Shown here one piece after another: positions 1 through 12,189 of a stretch of DNA of 64,000 nt. The notes beneath the pieces are model-generated. The model did no database searches. It saw only the letters and a list, made by a program, of their open reading frames with translations, and was not told where the DNA came from. The stretch comes from Apostichopus japonicus (Eukaryota; Echinodermata; Holothuroidea; Aspidochirotida; Stichopodidae): positions 27,014,713 through 27,078,712 of the forward strand of contig NC_092574.1 in assembly GCF_037975245.1 (NCBI RefSeq), written 5' to 3'. The stretch's first letter is position 1. Each line of letters starts with the position of its first letter. Both the position numbers and the translations under genes were made by a program.

Positions 1-931
1 ATTATCACTTGTATGGTTCGGTGTACTTAATCCTTGTTTTCGTTACCTGCATGTTTATTTCTGCATGTGATTTAACTATTTTCATCGATTTAATTCCAGA
101 TTTATTAACTAAGCGAAGAAGAAAAAGACAAATAAACCGATGCAAAATCAACTCGAAATTTGTATTTCGTTTTTTTTTTCTCGGAATGATCAAGGCGATA
201 ACTTTTAAGTTTCGTAGCCTAACATTTAATCAACTCTATGGACTGTACCTATTCGCATTCACCCGACGCGATCGGGAGCCCCATCCCGTACATAATATTA
301 AAAATTGGCTTATTTTATGGACGATATGTATATAAACAAATAGTAGATAGTTTTGCAACTTGTAAGAGGTATTTTGTTCAGGTTTAAGCCTATAAATATA
401 TAATATGACGAGTATTTTGAAGACGACCAGCATTACAGCTCAGTGAAACACCATGCATTATCACTCTAATATTAAAATGATATTCCTTAGCCGCTGTAAC
501 GCCCCCCCCCCCACTCCCCATCTCTCCCACCATCTGAACAATGCAAATTGCATGCACTTGATCCAGGGAGTGTGGAGTGTACATTCCCACTGATAGGAGG
601 GGGTGGAAAACCCACTCCTTATCCCTTAGTTTCAACCGCACAAAAAGTAGCTATTGTCACAACCGTTCGTGTAGATCTGTTTACAAAGACCTAACTAATA
701 GCCTTAATATGCCCCACAATGCACCATTTCATGTCTCAAATTTAAATAATTAAGTTCCTAGAGAATACCCCCCCCCCCAGACCCCCTGAATGAATAGTCG
801 GCTTCAACGACCTCAAGGCCACACCCCTCTCCTTAAAATGAAATCCTGCATCCACAGTTGGCTGTATCTCTCTAAGCTGTGTTGTCTATATTTTCTATCG
901 AGGTGATCAAAAACGTCGAGTTGGTAACTTG
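1..931. other. Gene-free stretch
   Basis: I see no convincing coding region. There are poly-C tracts near 500-512 and 767-778. The phrase around 715-735 (ACAATGCACCATTT) recurs in the degenerate repeats near 28.1-28.5 kb, so part of this interval is a dispersed repeat. Short open frames on both strands lack codon bias, splice context or recognisable motifs. Confidence 0.6.
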
Positions 932-1003
932 GTACAACCATGGAGGTAACCTCCATGGTACAACCAGCCAGCAAGCTGAACTCTAACTGCTCCCTGGTAC
1001 AAC
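932..1003. repeat. Two adjacent micro-insertions between three copies of GTACAAC
   Basis: The 7-mer GTACAAC occurs at 932-938, 958-964 and 997-1003. Between the first two copies lies a 19-bp near-perfect palindrome, CATGGAGGTAACCTCCATG (939-957). Between the second and third lies a 32-bp segment (965-996) beginning CAGCC and ending TCCCTG. The layout is what two small insertions, each duplicating the same 7-bp target, would leave. The same CATGGAGGT...ACCTCCATG palindrome recurs at 43510, and CAGGGA...TCCCTG ends recur at 35431, 38197 and 59619. Confidence 0.75.
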
Positions 1004-1063
1004 TGCCATAGACAATCTACACAAATCACGCATGGTGTTGTATGGAAGCAGGTCACTTCGCCC

Positions 1064-1228
1064 AACAACCATTTCGCCCAACTGCCATATCACCCAACCT
1101 TACCATTTCGCCCAACCAGCCTGGTCATTTCGCCCAACCAGCCTGGTCATTTCGCCCAACCGGCCTGGTCATTTCGCCCAACCAGCATGGTCATTTCGCC
1201 CAACCAGCCTGGTCATTTCGCCCAACCT
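1064..1228 (+). repeat. 22-bp minisatellite forming the left inverted end of the MULE-type element
   Basis: About eight units of the form CATTTCGCCCAACCAGCCTGGT, the last five or six nearly identical and the first ones shorter. The reverse complement of the same unit appears at about 4140-4232 with fewer copies, so the terminal inverted repeats have themselves become tandem arrays of unequal length. Open frames across this array are by-products of the repeat. Confidence 0.85.
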
Positions 1229-1548
1229 TATTTTTACTAATATTCTATTCCACTAGTGCAATATGATTTATTTTGGGTTATATTATTGGAAGTTATAATT
1301 TATTTCCAATAAATCATGTATTCATGGTTTGCCGAGCATATATTTGCAATGAGCTGGGATTTACGTCTTTGGGGAGTAGGTGGTGATGCAAACTACTTTT
1401 TACCAGGCTACTCCAGTCCATTTCATCTTGGATGCCCCCTTCCAGATGGAGACTATTGATGCAGTCAGAGTGCCCCTCTCACCTTCACTTTTTATCAGAA
1501 TGATGGTGTACTCTTTTCGCAAATTTATTTTACAAAAAAATACACGCA

Positions 1549-3722
1549 CAGTGGCGTAGCTAGGAATTTTTTGAGTGGGGGGCCATGGGGGGCTGTTCTT
1601 TCTTGTGGGGGGCCGGAGGTTACTATCTAAGCGGAGCGCCACCTTGGTTGGCGCGGAGCGTACAGAGAAAATTTGAGATTTCAGCACCCCCAGATCACAG
1701 GAGATGGCACCTGTGAGGCAAAATAGCAACCATGCTGACTGGCCTTGCCAACTCAGCCAGACTTTGACCTTGAGGGAAGTTGGCATCATTTGTCGTTTCA
1801 AGCTGTCAAGGCCTTTCTTCCAACTCAAACCCCTGTGGGCTACCGGTAGATTTGCAGGATATGCCCACATGTGGACTTAAATAGCATTATAGAGGAAGGG
1901 GATGGAAGACTAACACGCATCGATGTTTCGGTAATGGTCCACATTGGTGGCTCGGTGCTAATTAGGCCATTAATTGGGTTTCTTGAGGCAGCTGTCATCA
2001 GAATCTGGCTTTTTGTGCCAATCGATGACCGATAACATGTATTGTTATGTAAATTTCTTCTTCATATAAATAGCAACACTCTAAAAACAAACGAGTGGAT
2101 TTCATTCCATTGGAGTGATCACTCGGCGCACTTCAAATTAAGAGTGAAATTTAACTCTATTGGAGTTAACCCTCACTCCTAATATGAGTGAATATAGCTC
2201 TATTAGGAGTTAAGATTTACTCCAATGGAGTGGAAATTCACTCTTATACCGGAATGTGCTCAGTGATCACTCCCATGGAGTGAAATTCACCTATGTTTTT
2301 ATCAGTACAGTACAGTGCATATCATCATAGACGTACGTACGTACTACGTACGGTTCGTATATCAGACGCACTCGATACCCACGATACGATACGGTCCTGG
2401 AGAAACTATTTCCACTCATAATTTTTTAAGGCGATACAGTAGTGAGTATTGAACAGGCACAGCCGCATGTTTGCAGGAATTTCAGAATTCCCAATATTTT
2501 GTATCTCTACCAGTAGTGAAAATCATGTTTCGACAGTTTCGTGGGCATAAAAAAGTTGTTTTGTGGAATATTCAATGAAATATCAGGGGCGGATGCAGGA
2601 TTTGTGACAGGGGGGGGGGTCTGACTGGTCCAGCCGCGCCTGAATGTAAGACTATCTAAGCGGAGCGCCATCATCGGTTGGCGTGGAGCGTACAAGAAAA
2701 TTTTTGGCTTTACAAACCCCCCAGATGGCCGGAAACGGCACTTCCCGAGTATTCTAAGCAGCATGTACCTAGCCTGAAAATATGGATCTCATGTCTGCAA
2801 TTTCTCAATTGATGAGAAAAAAACAATCTATGAAATATGGTATTACATATCAGATGAGTTGAGATGATACAAACATCATAATGCCTTTAGCCCCCAATCC
2901 CCTCCCGTTCCGTCACCACTGTTTGATGCAGGGCCGGATCCAGGATTCTGGAAGGATGAGGGGTTTGCTCATGAAAAATTCGTTAGCGCATCCTAGCAGC
3001 CTACCGCTCTGTAACCTCACCGCCCAAAAAATTCGAACACCACCTCAATTTTGAAACTTTTCGGTCTGAAAATTGAGATCGTTAGGCATTTTTGGCACCT
3101 GTAGCACGCGTGCACACTCTAGTTCATTTGACGGAAAAGACACACCTGGCTGACTTGTGAGGATAACCGCTTTTCTGACGTACATGTTTAAACTTGGCGT
3201 TTAATTTAATTATTTTTTCTCTCTCTTTTTTTTCTCTCTTTTTTTTTTGCCCAAGAGCAGGGGGGTCCGGACCCCCTGGACCCCCCTGGATCCGCGCCTG
3301 CATATATTCATTTGACTCGAGGCAATATATCAAAACCTGATACCTCGGCTCAGTACAAACGGAGCCAATCTTTTGATAGATTGTTGCGCTAGGTGGAAGC
3401 ACTGAACATATTTTCAGCAGATATCGATATCGCGCAGCACAACAAGGTTCGTGGTATATGGTCGCAATCGTCGCATCGACCATTGCCATGCCATGCTGTG
3501 TGACCATTCTCATGATTACTACAGATATTGTATTTTCTTATTCTGCCAGATGCAGACGAGATAATTGTGTAACTCCATTTCCCAAATTATTGAACAAAAA
3601 ATATAAGTGAATCGCACTTATTTTTATTTTTTTACAACATTTTTTTTTACCCCATTCCCAGTGGGGGGCCAGCCTATTTCATGGGGGCCTCGGCCCCCAG
3701 GCCCCCCGTAGCTACGCCACTG
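1549..3722. mobile_element. hAT-like composite element, CAGTGGCGTAGC ends
   Basis: The left end is CAGTGGCGTAGCTAGG and the right end is its reverse complement GTAGCTACGCCACTG. Flanks TACACGCA (1541-1548) and ATCATGCA (3723-3730) match at 5 of 8 positions, consistent with an old hAT 8-bp duplication. A G-run lies just inside the left end and G/C-rich runs lie near the right. The interior carries the shared GCGGAGCGCC module at about 1625-1715 and 2650-2750, a foldback element at 2077-2305, and further ends of the CAGGGGCGGATCCAGG type at 2584, 2933, 3299 and 3828. No coding sequence is intact. Confidence 0.55.
2077..2305. mobile_element. Foldback MITE made of GGAGT/ACTCC palindromes
   Basis: The left half (CACTCTAAAAACA..., GGAGTGATCACTC) is mirrored by the right half (GAGTGATCACTGAGCAC when reversed, then TGTTTTTATCAG). 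Between them short palindromes of the ACTCCAATGGAGT kind repeat. No flanking duplication was found with confidence. Confidence 0.6.
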
Positions 3723-5057
3723 ATCATGCATGGGGCCCTTTCCCTCGAACGCGGTAAAAAAAAAAAAATCAGGATTTTTAAAAAGGGGGGGGGCCGGGCC
3801 CCCCGGGCCCCCCCTGGATCCGCCCCTGTACTCGGTTCGTATCCCGTAACGTTAACAATTCTCGAACGTTTACTATCAAACCTATCAAACTAACCCCTAA
3901 AACACTGATCCATCCTCAAGATTCCTTAATATTCGGTTCGTATCCTGTAACGTTAACAATTCCCGAACGTTTCCCTACTAAAGTAATACAAAGTAAAGGA
4001 CTTCAGTTTCCTTAATATTCCTTAATATTCGAACGTTTACTATCAAACCTAACCCCTAACACACTGATCCATCCTCGGTTCGTATCCTGTAACGTTAACA
4101 ATTCCCGAACGTTTCCTTTTGAAGTATCTTATTTAATCAAGGTTGGGCGAAATGACCAGGCTGGTTGGGCGAAATGACCAGGCTGGTCGAGCGAAATGGC
4201 AGTTGGGCGAAATGGTTGTTGGGCGAAGTGACTAGAAAGCGTGTTGTATTACGTATTGGCCATTGACGTTCGTAAACTTTTAAATATTCATATTGTGGGC
4301 GAGGTTTATTTGGATCCCATCGGAAAATATCTTCGAGAAAAACAAAGTTGAAAGTTGTTAATTTTTCGACTTTTATGCCACCATTTGAAGTAAGATTTGC
4401 ATAGATAAGCTAGTTATGTATGTCGTTATGGCATCGTGGAATCAGTGAGGTTGTGAAAAACCATAGAAAAGGACGCAAAATGCTGCTATAAAGGATACAG
4501 CCCTTATGCATGCATGCATATCAATTCAACCGATCTGACTCTTAAAATAGGGACAAAACAAATGACTTTGTCCTCTCAGGACTGGCTAAGCAGCCATACC
4601 AAGCTAGTTATGCAGGTTATGGCAGTATATATGTTGCACGGATTACTTCATGCATGGTCGTTATGGCGATGACGAACGTTATACGGATCACTAAGCATTG
4701 CAAGTGCTGTTAAATTACGGGGGTGACTATAAGCTTTGCTGTGGTCAGTTGTATTTAGCACTTCACAGAACCTGCAATATAAAACATTCATTGAAATTAC
4801 TGGTGAGTACGTCTATTTTTTTATATATATATTTTTTTTAACCATCTTCAGCTATTAAGCCAACATTTAATTTGATTTGATTTAAATAGATTAGATTTGA
4901 CTATTCAATCGATTAAATTGAAATTATTTGCGACTAACATCTTACAAGATCCACAAAATTCAATCTTTGGCACTGGTTGTGTTGGGTCGTAGACAAAGTT
5001 TGCATTCAAACAATTGGACATTAGCGCTGTTCTGATTAATTGATATACCCTCATTAG

Positions 5058-5681
5058 CAGGGGCGTCAATCCGATTTGAAACGTGGGGGGGGGGTCGTAA
5101 TCGATTGGAGTATTCCGGCCGTAAGTACTATCTAAGCGGAGTGCCATCATCGGTTAGCGCGCAGCGTACCAAGAAAAATGTCAGATTTCAATACATGCCA
5201 GATCGTTGGAGATGGCACTTGCCAGGCTGGATACCAGCCATCTAGTTGCGTGATTTCGGGAGAAAATTGCAAATTCGTCACTCATGAAATCTGCAATAAT
5301 GTTCATGCGGCCTTAAATTTTGGTGGATTATTTCTTTTATTAGTGATTCTAATTGACATGAACATTAGAACCCAGTGCAAGTTGACAAATGATGCGGCGA
5401 ACTAGAAACCCCAGCCCCATTTTGCCCTGTTTCAGGATAGAATACCCCTCATTTGTTCGAACCCATGAAAACTAACAATCTCGGTCACTTTTCATAGAAC
5501 TGAACTTCTAATATTTGATGATATGAATCCTGAGATGTGTAAGCCCTAAACAAATAGAGCCACGACACTACTCTTTCCCAAATGTGTGTGTGTGTGTGGG
5601 GGGGGGGGGATAGTGTGTCCTCCACCCATCGAAATGTGGGGAGTGTCCCCCCCGTCCCTTCCCCCAGGATTGACGCCTATG
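5058..5681. mobile_element. hAT-like MITE, CAGGGGCGTCAATCC ends
   Basis: The left end CAGGGGCGTCAATCC pairs with right end GGATTGACGCCTATG. Flanks CTCATTAG (5050-5057) and CTCATTTG (5682-5689) match at 7 of 8 bases, the hAT target length. A run of about ten G lies just inside the left end and a C-rich stretch just inside the right. The shared GCGGAGCGCC module is at about 5125-5225. No transposase coding is seen. A relative starts near 27230. Confidence 0.75.
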
Positions 5682-6808
5682 CTCATTTGATCCGTTTTGA
5701 TGTAACCATAAAAATTAGATAGTAGCGTACGAAGATTCTAAATCTAAAGGAATCTATATTTTACCTCATATCCCTACATGTAATATAGGCCTATAGGGAA
5801 ATGTGAGGAAGTTAATGTGTGTGTGTGGGTACGTGCGTTCGTATGTGTGTAAGTGGGTGATGAGTGAGTGAAGGAGTGGCCCAGCGGAGACATTGGAAAC
5901 AGTATAAAATGTATTGTCAAGTCATAATCTCTACTGTCTTCATCACGGAATTTCATCTTTTCTTGCGAATTCTCTTAAAATTTCCACATTTAATATCTAA
6001 ATTTCGAGCTTTCATCTCAAATTATGGGCGTTTTTATATGTCGATATTCCGGAGTTTTATATAAAAAAAAACATTTCGTCTGGGAATTTTATTTTTATCT
6101 AACATTAACGACATTTATCTCGAAATTTCGACAATAGGGCTAATAATTCAGTGTGACAATTTATTTCGATTGTTCGAGAAAAGTTCTGACGTTGCTAGGG
6201 AATGTGAGATTTTCGTCAGGACGAACATATATTGTTGTGGGACAGAAAAGTCAGTACTGCCACAAACGGCGTTCAACAGTATTGATATACCCTTGTGAAC
6301 GACTAATACTCTTTCTTCTCCCGTAAGTCTTCAAGTTTTCCCCAGGGTCAGTTTTTGTTTTATATTTGAGTAATATTCTTCACATTAATTTATTTCATTC
6401 TATGAATCAATTTATTTCTCTGTTCCCTCTGTCAAATTAAAAACATTTCCCGTAAATTAGTCCTCCTCGAAGTTCCTGCTTAAGGATCGAACTTGATTTC
6501 CGCGATGCTTTCTAAAACTTTGACAATATTCCTACACTGCAGGCTCCTTGCAATAGCTAAGATATCGATATGTTTTATTTTTCTTCTGTTTTTGTGGTTA
6601 TGCTGTCAATTTAAACTCGTCACAAAATACGAAAATGTTGAAAGTTTGACGCAATTCTTCCTCATTTGGCTTCTGAACTTGATTTATTTTTTATTTTCGG
6701 GAAAGAACACATTTATTTCTCGGGAGAGCTCTCTCCGCTCTCACTCTAAGTCTTTTTATCGATTTTCGTATTTTGCATTTTTACGCTCCTTTTTCTCAGC
6801 CGACTACC

Positions 6809-7126
6809 ATGTATTCCTTCGGAAATATCATCTTTTTCGCAATAACGCTGGTTTCTCCGATCAGCCTTGACGCAGGAAATGTGTGCACGGATGGGACAAG
6901 ATTTACCCAGTGTGGAGCTCCTCCCTTGACCGCCGAACAGATTGCGAACATTGACACAGACAGAGTGAACCAGCTTAGAAATACTATGATGAACTTACCG
7001 GGTGGCAGAGGTCCATTGGTGGAGAATCACCCTGGTATTCCAACAAACTTACTTCAACCGATCGTCAATTTCACGGACGAGCAGCTAGCGGTATACGAAT
7101 CCAAGTACCCGCCGTACGTATTATAA
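6809..7126 (+). CDS. Possible small secreted protein, 105 residues
   Basis: The frame opens at an ATG preceded by CCGACTACC. Residues 1-22 look like a signal peptide: a short polar start, a hydrophobic stretch NIIFFAITLVSPI, then a likely cut near Ala22-Gly23. The mature part has two cysteines (26 and 35), a GAPPLTAEQI stretch, a glycine-proline segment (LPGGRGP, 64-70) and an N-glycosylation sequon NFT at 87-89. It ends YPPYVL before TAA. A pyrimidine-rich tract ending CAG (about 6781-6800) just upstream looks like a splice acceptor, so this may be the second exon of a gene with a non-coding first exon. A larger frame from 6773 would lose the signal peptide. I do not recognise the family. 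The composition reads as real protein, unlike the low-complexity frames around it. Confidence 0.45.
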   Translation: MYSFGNIIFFAITLVSPISLDAGNVCTDGTRFTQCGAPPLTAEQIANIDTDRVNQLRNTMMNLPGGRGPLVENHPGIPTNLLQPIVNFTDEQLAVYESKYPPYVL

Positions 7127-7508
7127 ACATCGAAAATGGTGATATTAAATAATGATACGACGGTTTACTATGATTAAGAATAATCGTTTGTAGTGTCTAT
7201 TTTACGGACATTCAGCTGCAGGTCGGTATGTATGATTTATAGCTAACTTACAAGTAAAAAATAATCATAATAATAATGATAATAAATAAGGAAAAAACCC
7301 CGCAAGACGTTAACATTATGCATATGAGTGGAATCTAAAAATTTAATCATAATAAGATGAACAACTGGAGATCAGAATATCCCAATTAGCTAACGCTACG
7401 CCCATCGTTGCATTATGTAATGCTGTAAAACTAATTTCTTAAGTGTAAAACAAGAAACATTACAATTAAGTTGAATTCACATAGCTTGAGAAAAAGAGGC
7501 ACATCTAC

Positions 7509-8425
<917 letters not shown>

Positions 8426-8499
8426 ATTTCTAAAGCACACAGCACATCGTATCAGTGAGCATGAAAATGGCGTTCCAGGATGAACAGCCTCAAAACTGC

Positions 8500-8772
8500 C
8501 CGACTTGCCCGAAAAAAATAACCAAAAATTTTCGCGCGTTCAACATGTCAATGCCACATAAGTAAGCATCGGTTATTACACCGCATGCCATCGTGCACCG
8601 CACGGTTCGTGAAAGTTGCGCAGTATACCGCGGGATGCTAATGTAAACAACGACATGTCTTATGCAGATGGAGAAAAAGCATGGAAGTCCAATCATGTCA
8701 AAACTCTCTTTTACATTAGACATGGCGAATTAGGGGCTGCAGCCCCCCCCCCCCCCCCGCCTCCTACACCTA
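8500..8772 (-). mobile_element. Truncated CATAGGCG-family hAT-like element
   Basis: The right end here (poly-C, then GCCTCCTACACCTATG) is the reverse complement of the left end of the complete element at 61830-62213. The interior shares its CGCGCG and CAACATGTCAATG phrases. The opposite end is missing. Confidence 0.5.
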
Positions 8773-9143
8773 TGTGTATAGTGTTCGGTTTCGGAAATAT
8801 CTGCTATATTTTCATTTCCGAAACCAAGTTTTATAATAGCCGTTATAGGAAGTTTTAATATTTCTACACCAATAAATTAACTGTGTCTGAATTTTCGAAA
8901 ATTCCTTCACCAACATTCTTCATCATACTTCCCTCTACTCGTGCAATTATTGACCGGTCTGTTAGGGGTTCAAGGAGGTTTTTCTTTATTGGTTGTCCAT
9001 AGATGACATTTTTTGCAACATTATGGGTATGTTTTGAAGTGAGTTTATTCACGAGAAATGTGAATTTTCAAATTCTCAACAAATAATGGGCTTAAAACCT
9101 TCAAAAGTGGCGCTGACGGGTATTGTGGGCCGCGACGTAGAAT

Positions 9144-9316
9144 CATAGGCGTACGAGGCGGGGGGCAGACTGCCCCCCCCCCAACTTCAGAGGACAAGAA
9201 ATTCGGGCAAAGTCCTGAAAAATTCGGGCAGCCTAAGAGGAGAAATATATATATTTTTTTCTCTTCTTAGGCTGCCCGAATTTTTCAGGACTTTTGCCCG
9301 AATTTCTTGTCCTCTG
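9144..9316. repeat. Long hairpin inside a CATAGGCG-type terminus
   Basis: An element end CATAGGCGTACGAGGCGG at 9144 is followed by two inverted arms of about 56 bp (left from 9189, right to 9315). They are nearly identical when one is reversed, and are separated by an AT-rich loop. The arms contain AATTCGGGCA words typical of this element family, so the hairpin arose from an inverted duplication of the element's subterminal part. Confidence 0.8.
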
Positions 9317-9538
9317 GAAATATATATGTATATATATAGGCTATATATATATTAATATGCAGTAGCTTACCCGAATCTTTTTCAAATTTTTGCCCGACAA
9401 TTCCATGATTTTCTTTATTTAGCATCATGATGCCCGAATATTTCCGTGTAACACCACCGTAAGCGCAGTTCATCTGGGCTACCAAGCTTTTTGCACGATC
9501 AATTTTTTTTTTCTAACTAGTCAATTGTATACCTGGAC

Positions 9539-10186
9539 CAAGGGCGGTGGAACCGGGGGCACAGGGGGCACGTGCCCCCCACTTTTCCTCAGGTTAAAAA
9601 TGTGCCTTTTTTCTACATAAAAATTGAGGTGCCTCAAGTTAGCAAGAGGCCAGGAAACCAGAATGGCGCTCGGGGAGGGCCGTTTCCGGCCATCTGAGGG
9701 GTTTGTAAAACCAAACTTTTTCTAGTACGCTCCGCGCCAACTGATGGTGGCGCTCCGCTCAGATAGTCGTGCATACAACTTTGAAAATCCTGGCTAAGCC
9801 CGTGACTTTTAATGAATATCTGTGGGTCAAACTCAAAGCTATTTCGAATGGAAAAAATTTGTTAAGATATTAAGAAGAAAAGAAAACTCTAATTCGGAAG
9901 ATTCCTACATTAGCAACTAGCATGATTTCACCTCATTTTGTCTCAAAAGAAAACTTGTTCCTTGTTTACCAATTTGCGAATTGGATAATGCAGTGCTAGT
10001 ATGCATATTTTCCTTTAGGGGGTGGGGGGCGTTGATGGAGTGATGTGTATACACAAATAAGATAATACAATAAGAGTTATAAAGGGTACTAAATATAAGG
10101 CTGCATCAGTCCAATCGAATTTCTGCAAAGTGCCCTTTGATGTCGGTGCCCCCCCCCCCAGATTAAAAGTGCTTCCGCCGCCCTTG
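9539..10186. mobile_element. hAT-like MITE, CAAGGGCGGTGGAACC ends, copy 1
   Basis: Ends are CAAGGGCGGTGGAACC and the reverse of it (TTCCGCCGCCCTTG). The flanking 8-mer ACCTGGAC is perfect on both sides (9531-9538 and 10187-10194), diagnostic of hAT. The 648-bp body carries the shared module in reverse at about 9675-9770 and no coding sequence. A sister copy of 616 bp lies at 12430-13045; the two share nearly the whole body, including the CGTTGATGGAGTGATG and GTGCCCTTTGATGTCGG phrases. Confidence 0.9.
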
Positions 10187-10572
10187 ACCTGGACATCCCC
10201 GACATGAGTGTATATAAGGAACATTTTCTTTCTCATGGATGGTGGGGTGGGGGGGGTGCCTACAAGCCTAGAAGTACAGGTTTATCATATTCTTTGTTAT
10301 ATTTTATACTTTTTTGTGAGACAAATTGCAGTCTCACCCGACACAGCGACATTATCCCGCCTACGTGTCGTTAAACAATGTATGTTTTTTCTGGAGGTAG
10401 CTGAGTACCGTGTTAAAATAATAAATAAGGTAACTAAATAGGAGCTTAAAAAATATACTGTCCCATTTTTCCCCTTCAAAGTGATGTTACCATTTTTTCT
10501 TCTTCTACTTTACCAAATTTTTGGGGAAGTGTAAATTTCTAAAACGTGAGATTATAAAATAAAGAATGTTTA

Positions 10573-10690
10573 GATGCAACTTGCAAGACCTCAGAAGTGC
10601 CGTTTCCCGCAATCTGAGTGGCAGTTTTTGCCAAAACATTTTTTGTACGCTACGCGCCAACCGATGGTGGCGCTTCGCTTAGATAGTGTC
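10573..10690 (-). repeat. Stand-alone copy of the GCGGAGCGCC module
   Basis: Read on the minus strand this has the order seen elsewhere: CTATCTAAGCG, GCGCCACCATCGGTTGGCGC, AGCGTAC, then the GAAACGGCACTTC-like tail. It is followed by a fragment of an element end near 10700-10745. I could not place its host element's ends. Confidence 0.6.
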
Positions 10691-11805
10691 ACGGGTACTT
10701 TCGGGCACAAAATTTTCTGCCCCCCAAACTGAAATGGTCCCGTACGCTTATGAGAACCAATAAGGCAAAAAAATGTAACAGCCAAAAGCAACAATATAAA
10801 AAACACATCCGTATACTACAAGATACTAAAAACTAAAACGCAATAGTCCAAAACAATTTCAGAAGTATGCAAATAGTAAAATAGAGTCAATGTTTAAGTA
10901 TAAATAAGTATGAGAAACTATAGTACAGTAAGACAATTATTGTAAAAGCCTAAAACAGATAGTAATAAACACCCAATACTAAACGATAAAAATAGAACCC
11001 TAAACGTAGTAAATAAATAAAAAATACATTTAAAAGTAAAAAATGTTAAGAATTAAGTAAGTAGTTCCAAACGTACTATCTATGCATAATAAAAGTTAAA
11101 ACACAGTCAATTACCCAGTAAAAGTGAGTCTAAAATAATATGTTTTTAAAGCAGATTTAAAAGTGGTAAGAGAACTGCATACAGGCACAGAGTTCGGTAA
11201 GGCGTTCCATAATCTGGGAGCGCTGACTGAGAAGGCTCTGTCGCCGGTCTTGCATCTTGTTCCTTTCTCTTTGAGCAATTCCTTCGATGATGACCGTATG
11301 GTTCTGCTGGGTTTGTACGTTGTAAGGAGACAAGACAGGTAGTAGGGGCGAGACCGTGCAGAGCTTTGTAGGTGAGTAGGTTAATTTAAAACTTCACTCG
11401 AAAATCTATTGGAAGCCAATGCAGTGATTCCAGTAGTGGTGTGACATGGTCTCTTTTGCTTTTCTTACAAACTATACGAGCAGCATTTTCTTGAACCAAT
11501 TCCAGCTTGCGAGTTGTAGAGTTGGGGAGTTCATACAGCAGGCTATTTACATAATCCAGACGAGACGTGATGATAACGTTGACCAATGTAGCAGTGGCAT
11601 CACGAGTCAGGAATGGGCGGATATGTGATATCTGCCGGAGATGCGAGTAGCACGTCCTAACAATACTGTTAATATGGGGGATCATGCCTAATTCTGAGTC
11701 TAAAACGGCTCCTATGTTACGGGCTGATACACTTGCAGCAATCTTTGTAGTTCCTATCGTAATTTCTGTGATGTGTGACAGAAACTTCTTTGTACTTCTT
11801 TTACA

Positions 11806-11946
<141 letters not shown>

Positions 11947-12189
11947 CCTGTCAGTAAGTCCTTACAAGATGAAGACTTTGTATTTATCATAACTGACTGG
12001 GTACGTTGTTTCAAATAAGACACACGCCATGAATGTGCGGTACCTGTGACTGCAAACGATTCAGTAAGACGGTGTAGTAAAAGATCTTGATCGTATAGTG
12101 TCAAACGCTGCACTTTGATCAAGCATCACTAAGAACACGCAATGATTTCTGTCCAAGGCGCATTGTAAGTCATTGGTTATTTTAACAAA

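Larger units (their letters stand above)
1044..4240. mobile_element. Mutator-like (MULE-type) non-autonomous element with 9-bp target duplication
   Basis: Inverted ends are built from the same short words: the left end reads GTCACTTCGCCCAACAACC and continues as a 22-bp array, and the right end (about 4140-4232) is its reverse complement, with GGGCGAAATG words. Outside both ends sits GTGTTGTAT (1035-1043 and 4241-4249), a perfect 9-bp direct repeat. A 9-bp duplication is the hallmark of the Mutator superfamily. No transposase is visible. The interior is occupied by a hAT-like element (1549-3722) and by repeated phrases at 3830-4120 based on CGGTTCGTATCCTGTAACG. Boundaries rest on the direct repeat; the outermost 8 bp of the two ends match poorly. 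Confidence 0.7.

Noticed and set aside
5178-5405. 75-codon frame MSDFNTCQIVGDG...
   Set aside because: It begins in the shared GCGGAGCGCC module inside the hAT-like element at 5058-5681; no codon bias or family match.
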